The notes beneath the pieces are model-generated. The model was not told the origin of the DNA and made no database searches. It saw only the letters and a list, made by a program, of their open reading frames with translations. DNA of 62,929 nt, taken from contig CAVHYP010000007.1 in NCBI GenBank assembly GCA_963640465.1, positions 1-62,929 of the forward strand, read 5' to 3'. Below are positions 46,269 through 54,676 of this stretch, piece after piece (positions within the stretch are counted from its first letter, which is position 1; each line of letters begins with the position of its first letter). This stretch comes from Colivivens sp963640465 (GTDB lineage Bacteria > Bacteroidota > Bacteroidia > Bacteroidales > Bacteroidaceae). Position numbers and translations under genes: made by a program.

Positions 46269-46584
46269 TTGATTGCAATCAGAAGCATGTTGTCAGTCTG
46301 CATGAAACCTCTGATCGCAATCAACGGCATGTTGTCAGTCGACATGAAGCCTCTGATCGCAATCAATGGCATGTTGTCAGTCGACACGAAGCCTCTGATC
46401 GCAATCAACGGCATGTTGTCAGTCTGCATGAAGCCTCTGATCGCAATCAATGGTATGTTGTCAGTCGACATGAAGCCTCTGATCGCAATCAACGGCATGT
46501 TGCCAGTCTGCATGAAGCCTCTGATCGCAATCAACAGCATGTTGCCAGTCGACATGAAGCCTCTGATCGCAATCAAAGGCATTC
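46269..46584. repeat. 42-bp tandem repeat, seven copies plus a partial
   Basis: Seven full 42-bp copies (46269-46562) and a partial eighth lie between two convergent genes. Each contains CTGATCGCAATCAA, CATGTTGTCAGTC and CATGAAGCCT. A dinucleotide position alternates between TG and GA (copies 1, 4, 6 versus 2, 3, 5, 7). The first copy holds a perfect palindrome TGATTGCAATCA and the others a near-palindrome. Both strands are open for more than 100 codons, but the predicted peptides are only 14-residue repeats. Confidence 0.9.
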
Positions 46585-46625
46585 CCACAATTTCGGAGAA
46601 AGTTCGGACTATAATCAAATACGGA

Positions 46626-47573
46626 CTAACTCATGATAGAGAAGTAGTCGACAATTCCAAGCAGATGATTTTCCTTGTCCACAACCAACAGTGCATGAAT
46701 CTTGTTCTTGTGGAACATATATTGAATCTGAGTCAGTTTTGCTTCCGGATTGATTATTTTCGGTTTCTTTGTCATTGAATCCGACACAGCCAAATTGAAG
46801 AAATTGGATTTGGAAGCCTCAACCGCACGACGTATATCTCCATCGGTGATGATGCCAAGGATATTGTTGTCCTCCATCACCACACCCAATCCAAGATGTC
46901 CGTTGCTGATTGAGATAATTGCATCAACGAGTTTCATCTCTGGCGGAATGATTGGCAGGTTTTCTGTATACATCACATCCTTGACGGTCGTAACGAGTTT
47001 CTTTCCCAATGAGCCTCCGGGGTGGAACTTGGCGAAATCGCGTGCCTTGAAATGGCGCAACTCAATCAGCACGCAAGCCAAGGCATCGCCCATTGCCATA
47101 GCAGCCGCTGTGGACGAAGTGGGAGCCAAATTGAGCGGACAAGCCTCTTTTGCCACACTCACATCGATGTGATAAGCGGAATGGTGTGCAAGCAATGAAT
47201 CTGTGTTTCCCACCAACGAAACAATTGGGATGTGGCGTTCCTCAAGGAATGCCACCATGCGAAGGATTTCATCAGATGTTCCCGAATTGGATATAAGCAG
47301 CGCTATGTCGCTGTCGGTAATCATTCCCAAATCACCATGCAACGCATCAAGCGGATTTATATAAATCGCAGGAGTTCCGGTACTTGCTAATGTAGCCGCC
47401 ACCTTTGCTGCCACATGTCCGGATTTTCCCACACCCGAAACCACAACGTGTCCTTTGCACTTGTAGAGGAGCGACACAGCTCCGTCGAAATTATCATCAA
47501 GTTTGCCAATCAGGTCAAGCAACGCCTGGGATTCATCCTGCAAACATCTGATTGCTATTTCCCTCATTTCCAT
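46626..47573 (-). CDS. kdsD: Arabinose-5-phosphate isomerase
   Basis: This 315-residue enzyme makes D-arabinose 5-phosphate from ribulose 5-phosphate, the first step toward Kdo of lipopolysaccharide. The SIS domain (about 30-170) includes SGVGKSGHVAAK and ISNSGTSDEI. Two CBS domains follow (about 205-315). The start chosen is the ATG at 47573 (MEMREIAIRC); a TTG at 47585 would overlap kdsA. It is the last gene of the slyD operon and pairs with kdsA, the next step but one. Confidence 0.93.
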   Translation of the reverse strand: MEMREIAIRCLQDESQALLDLIGKLDDNFDGAVSLLYKCKGHVVVSGVGKSGHVAAKVAATLASTGTPAIYINPLDALHGDLGMITDSDIALLISNSGTSDEILRMVAFLEERHIPIVSLVGNTDSLLAHHSAYHIDVSVAKEACPLNLAPTSSTAAAMAMGDALACVLIELRHFKARDFAKFHPGGSLGKKLVTTVKDVMYTENLPIIPPEMKLVDAIISISNGHLGLGVVMEDNNILGIITDGDIRRAVEASKSNFFNLAVSDSMTKKPKIINPEAKLTQIQYMFHKNKIHALLVVDKENHLLGIVDYFSIMS

Positions 47574-47581
47574 AAACAGAG

Positions 47582-48343
47582 TCAATCTACCAAGGATTTT
47601 ACCACATCGGCAAAATCCTTCAAATATAACATATTCGGCCCATCACTGAGAGCTTTTTCCGGGTCTGGATGGACTTCAAAGAAAAAGCCGTTGGCACCAA
47701 ATGCCTTTGCAGCCAATGCCATTGCCGGAACAAACTCACGGTCGCCACCGGTCTTTCCTCCTGCTGCACCCGGACGCTGCACCGAATGGGTGCAGTCCAT
47801 AATCACAACATCCGTGAACTTCCGCATCCATGGGATATTACGGAAATCCACCACAAGATTGTTGTATCCATAAATATTTCCACGCTCGGTAAGCCACACA
47901 TTGTCATTGCCGCTGTCGCGCACTTTCTGCACAGGATATTGCATGTCGTCGCCACTGAGGAACTGGGCTTTCTTTATGTTCACCGTTTTTCCGGTCTTTG
48001 CCGCAGCAACAAGCAAGTCGGTCTGCCGGCACAGGAATGCCGGTATCTGCAGCACATCCACCACCTCGCTTACAGGCTGTGCCTGATAGCTCTCATGAAT
48101 ATCGGTAAGGAGTTTCAGTCCGTACTTGATCTTTATGTCTGCCAGCATCTGCAGTCCCTTGTCCATTCCCGGTCCACGGAATGAACGTATCGAGGTACGG
48201 TTTGCCTTGTCGAACGATGCCTTGAATATGATGTCGAGTCCATACTGACGGTTGAGTGCAACCAGCTGAGAAGCCACTTCCTCCAATACATCCATCGACT
48301 CGATGACGCATGGTCCGGCTATTATTTTTATTTTGTCATTCAT
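47582..48343 (-). CDS. kdsA: 3-deoxy-8-phosphooctulonate synthase
   Basis: KdsA condenses arabinose 5-phosphate with phosphoenolpyruvate to Kdo 8-phosphate. It has 253 residues. The barrel motifs IAGPCVIES, FKASFDKANRTS, FRGPGMDKGL and DCTHSVQRPGA are all intact. The Cys early in the chain (GPCVIE) is not diagnostic of metal dependence on its own. The start overlaps the phosphopantetheinyl transferase stop by 4 bp. Confidence 0.96.
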   Translation of the reverse strand: MNDKIKIIAGPCVIESMDVLEEVASQLVALNRQYGLDIIFKASFDKANRTSIRSFRGPGMDKGLQMLADIKIKYGLKLLTDIHESYQAQPVSEVVDVLQIPAFLCRQTDLLVAAAKTGKTVNIKKAQFLSGDDMQYPVQKVRDSGNDNVWLTERGNIYGYNNLVVDFRNIPWMRKFTDVVIMDCTHSVQRPGAAGGKTGGDREFVPAMALAAKAFGANGFFFEVHPDPEKALSDGPNMLYLKDFADVVKSLVD

Positions 48344-48990
48344 TCTTCCTGTCTTGTGATTGTAAGTACAAAGTCATCGAACACCTTGTACATAATAGTG
48401 TAAATGTCGTGGCGTTTGAGGTCTTCCAGTTCGAATGTGCCCTCATAAACGGTGTCGTCGAACGGAGAAACCTTCAGGTCGTTGATGAAATTCACCTTCT
48501 CGCGTCCCAATACCTTGAACACCGTTTCCTTTGCCGACCAATGCAGCAACATGCTGATGTGGTTGTCGGCAAACTCGTCATTGCGCACGAAACGGTCCTT
48601 CACTCTCACCACTCTTGGAGGTTTGCCGTCAGTGTCGGTCGCATCACGTTCGATATACTCCACATCGATGCCTACCCTTGATTTCTCAGACAAGGCTATT
48701 GCAACATATTCCTTGGTATGCGAAATGCTGATGTTCAGCCCTTCGTAGTCGGGCAACGATGGTGCTCCCTGTTCATTGTAGAGGATGTTGACCTGTCTGC
48801 CAAGAACCATATAAAGCAACACACGCACAGTGGTCCATTCCATGATGCGGCGCTGCGACTTGAACCGGCTTTCTGCCTCATTCTTCACAGGGTCGGCATC
48901 GGGCAAGAGAGAGAGGATTTCGTCATAGTCCTCTGTCATGTGCCACACGGCGACCCTCACATCGTCAATTTGTCTGTCAAAATAAATCAT
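48340..48990 (-). CDS. 4'-phosphopantetheinyl transferase superfamily protein
   Basis: This 216-residue enzyme transfers the phosphopantetheine arm from CoA to a carrier protein. The family marks are ISHTKEYVAIALS, VGIDVEYIERD (metal ligand Asp-Glu) and WSAKETVFKVLG. It belongs to the Sfp-like class rather than the short AcpS class. The partner may be the fatty-acid acyl carrier protein or a secondary carrier. It overlaps both neighbours (ssb by 1 bp, kdsA by 4 bp), so it is translated as part of the operon. Confidence 0.88.
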   Translation of the reverse strand: MIYFDRQIDDVRVAVWHMTEDYDEILSLLPDADPVKNEAESRFKSQRRIMEWTTVRVLLYMVLGRQVNILYNEQGAPSLPDYEGLNISISHTKEYVAIALSEKSRVGIDVEYIERDATDTDGKPPRVVRVKDRFVRNDEFADNHISMLLHWSAKETVFKVLGREKVNFINDLKVSPFDDTVYEGTFELEDLKRHDIYTIMYKVFDDFVLTITRQEE

Positions 48991-49400
48991 TAGAACGGCG
49001 CATCATTGGATGTCGATGAAGGCTTTGGCTGTGCTGCCGCATTTCCCATCATCGCTGGTTGAACAGTTTGTGAACGTGCTGTGAGCATCTCCATGCTGTT
49101 GACCAGTATTTCTACTATCTGACGATGAATGCCTTGTTTGTCATCATAACTGCGTGTCTGCAACTTTCCCTCAACATAGAGTTTGTCGCCCTTGTGCACA
49201 TACTTCTCAACAACCTCAGCCTGCTTGTCCCAGAAAATGAGATTATGCCACTCAGCCCGATCCGGAATCTGAGTTCCGTCGCGCATGGTGTACCCGCGTT
49301 CAGTTGTTGCAAGGCGCAACGTAGCAACACAAACACCTGTATTTATATACTTCACTGTAGGCTCCTGACCTACATTGCCTATCAGCATTACTTTATTCAT
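48990..49400 (-). CDS. ssb: Single-stranded DNA-binding protein
   Basis: SSB coats single-stranded DNA during replication and repair. The 136-residue protein has the OB fold (MNKVMLIGNVGQEPTV, WHNLIFWDKQAEVVEKYVHKGD, VEGKLQTRSY). The C-terminal tip reads SNDAPF. Typical tips end in a more acidic DDDIPF, so the partner-binding tail is only weakly acidic here. It overlaps the aroC 3' end by 8 bp. Confidence 0.93.
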   Translation of the reverse strand: MNKVMLIGNVGQEPTVKYINTGVCVATLRLATTERGYTMRDGTQIPDRAEWHNLIFWDKQAEVVEKYVHKGDKLYVEGKLQTRSYDDKQGIHRQIVEILVNSMEMLTARSQTVQPAMMGNAAAQPKPSSTSNDAPF

Positions 49401-50421
49401 GGATTCTTGTTGTTTTGCTTATCAAATAATAATCGAGGACAGTCATTGCTGCCATTGACTCAACAATAGGAAGGGCGCGGATCAACACACATGGGTCGTG
49501 ACGTCCCTGTGCTGTAAACACCACCTCTTCGCCGTCCTTCGTCACTGTATGCTGAGGACGTATGATAGTCGGGACTGGTTTGAACAATACTCTGAAATTG
49601 ATGTCTTCACCATTGCTTATGCCACCCTGAATTCCTCCGCTGTGATTGGTACGCGTGCGGATTACCCCATTGTCATTATAGAACTCATCGTTCATCTGCG
49701 AACCGGTAAGCCCTACCCCTCTGAATCCTTCGCCCAAATCAAAGCCTTTGGCTGCATTGATTGAAAGCATGGCTGCACCCAAGGCTGCATTCAGTTTACC
49801 GAACACAGGTTCGCCCAGTCCTACAGGGCAGTTCTTTATCGTGCATTCAACGATTCCGCCAATACTGTCGTGCTGCGCACGCACTTCGCCTACGATATCC
49901 TCCATCTGGGCAAGTTGTTCCTCTGCAGTTCCCGTAAGAACATGGTTTCCAACCTGTGACACATGAGCCTCGATTATGATTCCCAACTGATTGAGAGCCA
50001 ACTTGGCAAAAGCGCCTCCCACCACACGGCAGAGGGTTTCACGGGCAGACGTGCGTCCGCCACCGCGATAATCCCTTGTACCATACTTCATTTGGTAGGT
50101 ATAATCAGCATGGGACGGTCTGTAAAGGTTCTTGATATTGGAATAGTCGGACGACTTCTGATTGGAGTTGCGGACAATGAAACCAATTGGCGTACCGCTG
50201 GACACGCCCTCAAATATTCCAGAGAGAATCTCCACTTTGTCAGTTTCCTTCCGCGAAGTAGTAAGAATTCCCTGACCAGGACGACGTCTGTCGAGTTCCG
50301 ACTGAATGAAATCCAAGTCCACATGAATACCTACGGGAAAACCATCGATAACTCCTCCAAGAGCATCGCCATGACTTTCGCCGAAAGTAGTCAGCCTATA
50401 TATATTTCCGAATGTATTCAC
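49393..50421 (-). CDS. aroC: Chorismate synthase
   Basis: AroC performs the last step of the shikimate pathway and needs reduced flavin. It has 342 residues. The conserved motifs GESHGDALGGVIDGFP, RRPGQG, RPSHADYTY and GGGRTSARET are all present, as is the C-terminal GRHDPCVLIRALP. It starts 18 bp after slyD and overlaps ssb. Confidence 0.96.
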   Translation of the reverse strand: MNTFGNIYRLTTFGESHGDALGGVIDGFPVGIHVDLDFIQSELDRRRPGQGILTTSRKETDKVEILSGIFEGVSSGTPIGFIVRNSNQKSSDYSNIKNLYRPSHADYTYQMKYGTRDYRGGGRTSARETLCRVVGGAFAKLALNQLGIIIEAHVSQVGNHVLTGTAEEQLAQMEDIVGEVRAQHDSIGGIVECTIKNCPVGLGEPVFGKLNAALGAAMLSINAAKGFDLGEGFRGVGLTGSQMNDEFYNDNGVIRTRTNHSGGIQGGISNGEDINFRVLFKPVPTIIRPQHTVTKDGEEVVFTAQGRHDPCVLIRALPIVESMAAMTVLDYYLISKTTRIHE

Positions 50422-50439
50422 TTGTCAGATTGTCAGAAC

Positions 50440-51012
50440 TTATTCACATCCACCGCAGCCGCCTTTTTCTCCGCCGCAGTCACCGCAACCACCGCAACTG
50501 CCACAGCCGCCATTGCCACTGAGCATATTAAGCATATTTGTCACTTCTTCATTTGAAGCCTCACGGTGGGTGACCACTGTGCCGACGAAATGCAAATCCT
50601 GACCAGCACGCGGATGATTCAAGTCGATTGTAACCGCATCAGCCTTCACCTCGATGACAACACCGTTGAACCGATTTCCGTCCTCCGACTGGAGAGGAAG
50701 GATATTGCCCTCGTACACATGCTTTGAGTCGAATTTGCCATTTACCATGAAGTTCTCCTTGGGAACATCAAACATCAGTTCATCCTCAAACTTACCATAG
50801 GCTTGTTCACAGGGAATGACAAAATCAAACTTATCACCGACTGTGAGAGGAACGATTGCATTCTCAAACGCAGGCAACACACATCCCAGCTTACTGATAA
50901 ACATGAACGGATGCTCCTCTGAGCACTCCTCTACCAACTCTTCCTTTACATCTTCATCATCACTGACGTAAAGTTTATATGCAACTGTGATGTAGTTGTT
51001 TTTTACTGCCAT
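50440..51012 (-). CDS. slyD: SlyD-like FKBP peptidyl-prolyl isomerase
   Basis: This 190-residue protein combines an FKBP isomerase domain with an insert-in-flap chaperone domain. It ends in a metal-binding tail with six Cys in Gly-rich context (CGSCGGCGDCGG and CGGCE), similar to the SlyD tail that binds nickel and other metals. The start at 51012 (MAVKNNYITV) is chosen because it follows a -7 element; an earlier start would lie inside the promoter. It leads the six-gene operon down to kdsD. Confidence 0.88.
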   Translation of the reverse strand: MAVKNNYITVAYKLYVSDDEDVKEELVEECSEEHPFMFISKLGCVLPAFENAIVPLTVGDKFDFVIPCEQAYGKFEDELMFDVPKENFMVNGKFDSKHVYEGNILPLQSEDGNRFNGVVIEVKADAVTIDLNHPRAGQDLHFVGTVVTHREASNEEVTNMLNMLSGNGGCGSCGGCGDCGGEKGGCGGCE

Positions 51013-51039
51013 AATATTTAATGTTTGAATTTTCTTGTG

Positions 51040-51047
51040 CAAATATA
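51040..51047 (-). promoter_or_regulatory. Promoter of the slyD-aroC-ssb-kdsA-kdsD operon
   Basis: The minus strand reads TATATTTG, 28 bp before slyD. It is divergent from a plus-strand element at 51070-51077, and the two are only 22 bp apart. Confidence 0.55.
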
Positions 51048-51069
51048 CGAATAAATGGAGAAGAATCAC

Positions 51070-51077
51070 TATTTTTG
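51070..51077 (+). promoter_or_regulatory. Promoter of the DUF2807 lipoprotein gene
   Basis: TATTTTTG matches TAnnTTTG and lies 20 bp before the ATG at 51097, which rules out an in-frame ATG at 51055. Confidence 0.5.
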
Positions 51078-51096
51078 CAGAGAAATTTGTGAGAAG

Positions 51097-51975
51097 ATGG
51101 TTAAAACAATGTTTAGAACAATTCTGTATAATGCTTTTGAGGTGCTGACTTGCACCCTATTACTGTTCAGTTGCCAACAGACAACAGACAAAACCGGGAA
51201 GCAGACAAACGGCGAAGTGAAAACTGAGGAAGCGAAAAAGATCTGCAAGACCATAAGGCAACACGTAAAATATTCGGGCACATTCTATCAGATAACCAAC
51301 ATCGGCAGTCCCAACATTGTGTTCACTCAAGGTCCATACAATATCGAGGCAGAAGGTCCAGAAGAACTTGTGAACAAACTGAGCGTAGGAGTCGATCAGA
51401 ATGTGCTTACAGTGAACATGAAGAACGAAGAGAAAATAGACCTCACGCAATACAAGACCATGAGCGACAGACTGACGCTCTACATATCTTGCCCGACAAT
51501 AAAAGCCATTGCAATGTGCGGAACCGGTGGTTTTCATGCTGTGGGGACAATAGAATCCGACAATCTCCAGTTTGGAATTCTGGGAACAGGCTCCATTGAA
51601 GCCGACACCATAAACGCCAATGACCTGTCGCTCGACATTACTGGTGACGGAGATGCACAACTGGGACTGACTACAGTCCAGAATAATGCAATATTCACTT
51701 TGTCGGGGAAAGGACACACCGCCTGCAGCATAAACGCAGGACAAGATGTGAACGTAGACTGCAACAGCAGATGTCAGATTGATCTCAACGGCAAGGCAAA
51801 GCAACTAGGCCTCTATATCACGGACAATGCCAACTGCAATGTAGACTTCGATGCCGACCAACTTCTTGTAGAGGCAATCGACGGAAACATCTTCGTCAAG
51901 GGCAACTACAAGAAAAAAATCATTCACAACAGTGGGAATGCGAAAGTGTTCCAACAGAACGGCAGGAAAAACTAA
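51097..51975 (+). CDS. DUF2807 putative lipoprotein
   Basis: This 292-residue protein has an N-terminal hydrophobic segment with a lipobox-like LLFSC. The rest is a right-handed beta-helix of the DUF2807 type, with repeating strands such as LQFGILGTGSIEADTINAN and LSLDITGDGDAQLG. The family is common and often cell-surface, but its function is unknown. The start is the ATG at 51097 because the promoter -7 element overlaps any earlier start. A simple-repeat spacer follows. Confidence 0.75.
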   Translation: MVKTMFRTILYNAFEVLTCTLLLFSCQQTTDKTGKQTNGEVKTEEAKKICKTIRQHVKYSGTFYQITNIGSPNIVFTQGPYNIEAEGPEELVNKLSVGVDQNVLTVNMKNEEKIDLTQYKTMSDRLTLYISCPTIKAIAMCGTGGFHAVGTIESDNLQFGILGTGSIEADTINANDLSLDITGDGDAQLGLTTVQNNAIFTLSGKGHTACSINAGQDVNVDCNSRCQIDLNGKAKQLGLYITDNANCNVDFDADQLLVEAIDGNIFVKGNYKKKIIHNSGNAKVFQQNGRKN

Positions 51976-52080
51976 AGGACGGACAAGACAACAGGAGACA
52001 AGACAAGATAAGATAAGGTAAGATAATACAATACAGAACAAGACAATACGAGACGATATAAAACAATGACAAACAATGAT
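51976..52080. repeat. Short A/G-rich simple repeat
   Basis: Units such as AGACA, AGATA and AATAC are arranged in a roughly 5- and 10-bp rhythm from about 51980 to 52060. No gene is seen. Confidence 0.6.
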
Positions 52081-52086
52081 AAACAA

Positions 52087-53037
52087 ATGAAACACATGAT
52101 TTGCAAGAAAATTATCTCATTGGCTATTGCACTACTGATGGTGCAAGCACTATCAGTCAATCAAGCTATAGCCCAAACAATCGGCAACGAGAAAGGATAT
52201 TTCTGCAATCCACAGCTACCCTATTTGCCCTACAAACTCGATGTGCTGTTCATCGGCAATTCATTTTCCATCGACACAAGCACTGCATTGCCATCCATCC
52301 TCAGATCTACAGGGCTGAGTACTGTGGCTGTTTACGTTCTGTATAAAGGTGGGTGTTCAATGAAACAACATTATGAGTATTTCAAGAACAACGAACCGGT
52401 GTATGAGCTTTGGCAATTCGACAGTCACGGAGAAAAAAGACTGGAGAAGAAAACCACAATAAGAGAAGTCATGAAACGCTTTGCATACGATGTTGTGGTT
52501 TTCCAACAATACTCTCTCGAGTCAGGCAACTACGATTCTTACGAGCCTTATCTGTCAAAGTTGTTGCAGGCTTACAAGATAACCACCATATCGCCACGCA
52601 CCACATTTGCCTTCAACCAGACATGGGCATATTCATCTAAGCACAAGGACATCAAACGATATGGAACGCCCGAAGACATGTGGAAAAAAATATGTGCCGC
52701 ATCCAATGAGATGAAGCAGAAGTCTGGCATTGACATCATCATTCCTTGCGGAACTGCAGTGCAGAACGCACGCAGTCTGCGAAGCATCACAACAAAGAAC
52801 GAATGGACACGCGACAACCAGCACATAAGCCTTTACCAAGGACGCTACCTACTGGCATGCACTTTCTTTGAAACTATCATCGCACCTTGCTTCAATGCAG
52901 ATTTGCGTGACGACAGAACTGTGTATGGAAAGAAGAATGGCGAAATTGTGGACGACACAAACAGAAGGCAACTTCAGAACTGCGCAAAACTTGCGGTGGC
53001 AAACAACTACAACGTAAGTGAGTTTGTGAATGAATAA
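52087..53037 (+). CDS. DUF4886 SGNH-like hydrolase, secreted
   Basis: This 316-residue secreted protein has a signal peptide (MKHMICKKII...QAIAQ). The DUF4886 family shows an SGNH hydrolase core: block I is VLFIGNSFS with the nucleophile Ser, and block V is DNQHISLYQGRYL with catalytic Asp and His. It may deacetylate or de-esterify glycans. Starts at 52066 and 52087 are both possible; the second gives a more typical signal peptide. No promoter was recognised in the repeat spacer upstream. Confidence 0.75.
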   Translation: MKHMICKKIISLAIALLMVQALSVNQAIAQTIGNEKGYFCNPQLPYLPYKLDVLFIGNSFSIDTSTALPSILRSTGLSTVAVYVLYKGGCSMKQHYEYFKNNEPVYELWQFDSHGEKRLEKKTTIREVMKRFAYDVVVFQQYSLESGNYDSYEPYLSKLLQAYKITTISPRTTFAFNQTWAYSSKHKDIKRYGTPEDMWKKICAASNEMKQKSGIDIIIPCGTAVQNARSLRSITTKNEWTRDNQHISLYQGRYLLACTFFETIIAPCFNADLRDDRTVYGKKNGEIVDDTNRRQLQNCAKLAVANNYNVSEFVNE

Positions 53038-53124
53038 ATCAAACGAAACAAGAATGTACTGTTTTGTCGATACCAAACTCCGAATACGGACGAACAAATC
53101 GGCTTATGAATAAGAGAGTCTGCC

Positions 53125-54375
53125 CTACTCGAACTTCATGGTATGTGCAGGCTTGCCAAGTCCCATGAGATAGGACGAGCCGAGGATGACCACCAGCGAA
53201 ATCAACAGAGTGATGGCATTTACTCCTATTATATTTATCCAGTCGAACTTTATGGGCACAGAATCGAGATAGTACACTGACGAATCGAGTTTCACGATAT
53301 GGAAGAACGATTGTAGCAGGCAAAGTCCCAGTCCCACAACATTTCCCCACAGCATTCCACGTCCGACAAGCATCACCGAGAAATTGATGAATATGCGGCG
53401 GACAGAAGCGTTGGTTGTTCCGAGAGCTTTGAGTATGCCTATCATGTTGATGCGCTCAAGCATTATGATAAGCATTCCGGACATGACCGTGAACGAAGCC
53501 ACGCATATCATAAGAACCAATATCATCACGACATTCATATCGAGCACGCCCAACCATGAGAAGATGTTTGGAGCAAGTTGCTTTATGCTGAACACGCCAT
53601 ACACACATCCGTCGCGGTCGGGAACCCGGTTAATCTTTTCGCCCAAAGCACGAGTCACCTCGCCGACCTGCTCAAAGTCTTTGATAGAAATTTCTAGTCC
53701 AGTAGATTGGTCCGACTCCCAGTTGTTGAGTTTTCTTACTGTATAGATATCGGTAAGCACCGTGTTGCGGTCATATTCGGTGAGATTGGTTTCGTAAATT
53801 CCTGTCACCTTGAAACGCCGTGCTCTCATGCTGCTGGTGCCGTTCACGAAATAGGCATAGACTTTGTCGCCCACGCTCAGTCCCAAGTCGGATGCAATGC
53901 GTTGGGAAATGAGCAGTTCGTTTGAAGCGCTGTCGCTACTCAGTGCAGGCATCTTGCCTTCCTTAAGATAGGTCTTGAAGAAGGTGCAGTCGTAGTCCTC
54001 TCCCACTCCTTTGAACTGTATTCCACGGAAATCGTCCTCCGTCTTCAGCATTCCCATCTTCGTGGCAAAGCGCTGGACGTGGCTTACCTGACGATTGCTT
54101 TTGACTACTTTCACCAGGCTGTCGGTGGTCAGGACTGGGAAAAGTACCCGGTTTTGGTCCTGTGTGAGGCTGACTACCTGGATGTCGGATCCAAAGCCGA
54201 TGACTTTCTTGCTTACTTCATCTTTGAATCCCATCACAACTGCTATGCTGACAATCATCACGGCAAGTCCGATGATGATGCCCGACAAGGCAATACGCAC
54301 GGCTGGACGGGACACGCGCTGTTTCCCGCTGCCTTGTGAATAGATTCGTTTTGCGATGAAGAGTTCGAAGGGCAT
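53125..54375 (-). CDS. LolE-like ABC transporter permease
   Basis: This 416-residue protein is an FtsX/MacB-type permease of the LolC/LolE family, which releases lipoproteins from the inner membrane. It has one N-terminal membrane helix (GIIIGLAVMIVSIAVVM), a large periplasmic domain (about 55-270) and three C-terminal helices from about residue 280. The ATPase partner is not beside it. It converges with the DUF4886 gene, leaving an 87-bp spacer with no recognised terminator. Confidence 0.85.
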   Translation of the reverse strand: MPFELFIAKRIYSQGSGKQRVSRPAVRIALSGIIIGLAVMIVSIAVVMGFKDEVSKKVIGFGSDIQVVSLTQDQNRVLFPVLTTDSLVKVVKSNRQVSHVQRFATKMGMLKTEDDFRGIQFKGVGEDYDCTFFKTYLKEGKMPALSSDSASNELLISQRIASDLGLSVGDKVYAYFVNGTSSMRARRFKVTGIYETNLTEYDRNTVLTDIYTVRKLNNWESDQSTGLEISIKDFEQVGEVTRALGEKINRVPDRDGCVYGVFSIKQLAPNIFSWLGVLDMNVVMILVLMICVASFTVMSGMLIIMLERINMIGILKALGTTNASVRRIFINFSVMLVGRGMLWGNVVGLGLCLLQSFFHIVKLDSSVYYLDSVPIKFDWINIIGVNAITLLISLVVILGSSYLMGLGKPAHTMKFE

Positions 54376-54458
54376 GGTTGATGGATCTTATGAAACTATG
54401 GTTAAAAAATGGTTCTTAATATCACAGATATAATGTATTACTTATCCAACCCTAGGGG

Positions 54459-54676
54459 TTATTCCGTCCGAAATGTTATTCCTCCGTCCAAAGCATTATT
54501 CTTCAGTCTGAAATACTATTCTTGTTTAAACACAAGCGTTGTTCCGTCCGAAATGTTATTCTTGTTCTAACACAAGCATTATTCAGTTCGAAATGTATTC
54601 TTGTTCAATTCCAAGTGTTATTCCGTCCGAAATGTTATTCCTCCAGCCGAAGTTTTTTCTTATTCAGTCTAAAGCA
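54459..54676. repeat. Irregular tandem repeat (17-23 bp units) at the aminotransferase 3' end
   Basis: About eleven units begin TTATTC or TATTC and contain CCGTCCGAAATG, GTCTGAAATAC or AACACAAGC variants. The array ends at the aminotransferase stop codon (54677). The rest of the 54376-54676 gap, upstream of the LolE-like gene, shows no promoter. Confidence 0.8.

Noticed and set aside
46256..46778. Two overlapping frames through the 42-bp repeat (120 and 169 codons)
   Set aside because: Both exist only because the 42-bp period keeps every frame open. The peptides are simple 14-residue repeats with no start signal.
51805..52160. Minus-strand Leu/Val/Cys-rich frames over the AGACA/AGATA simple repeat
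   Set aside because: They are translations of a simple repeat. No start signal or conserved motif exists.
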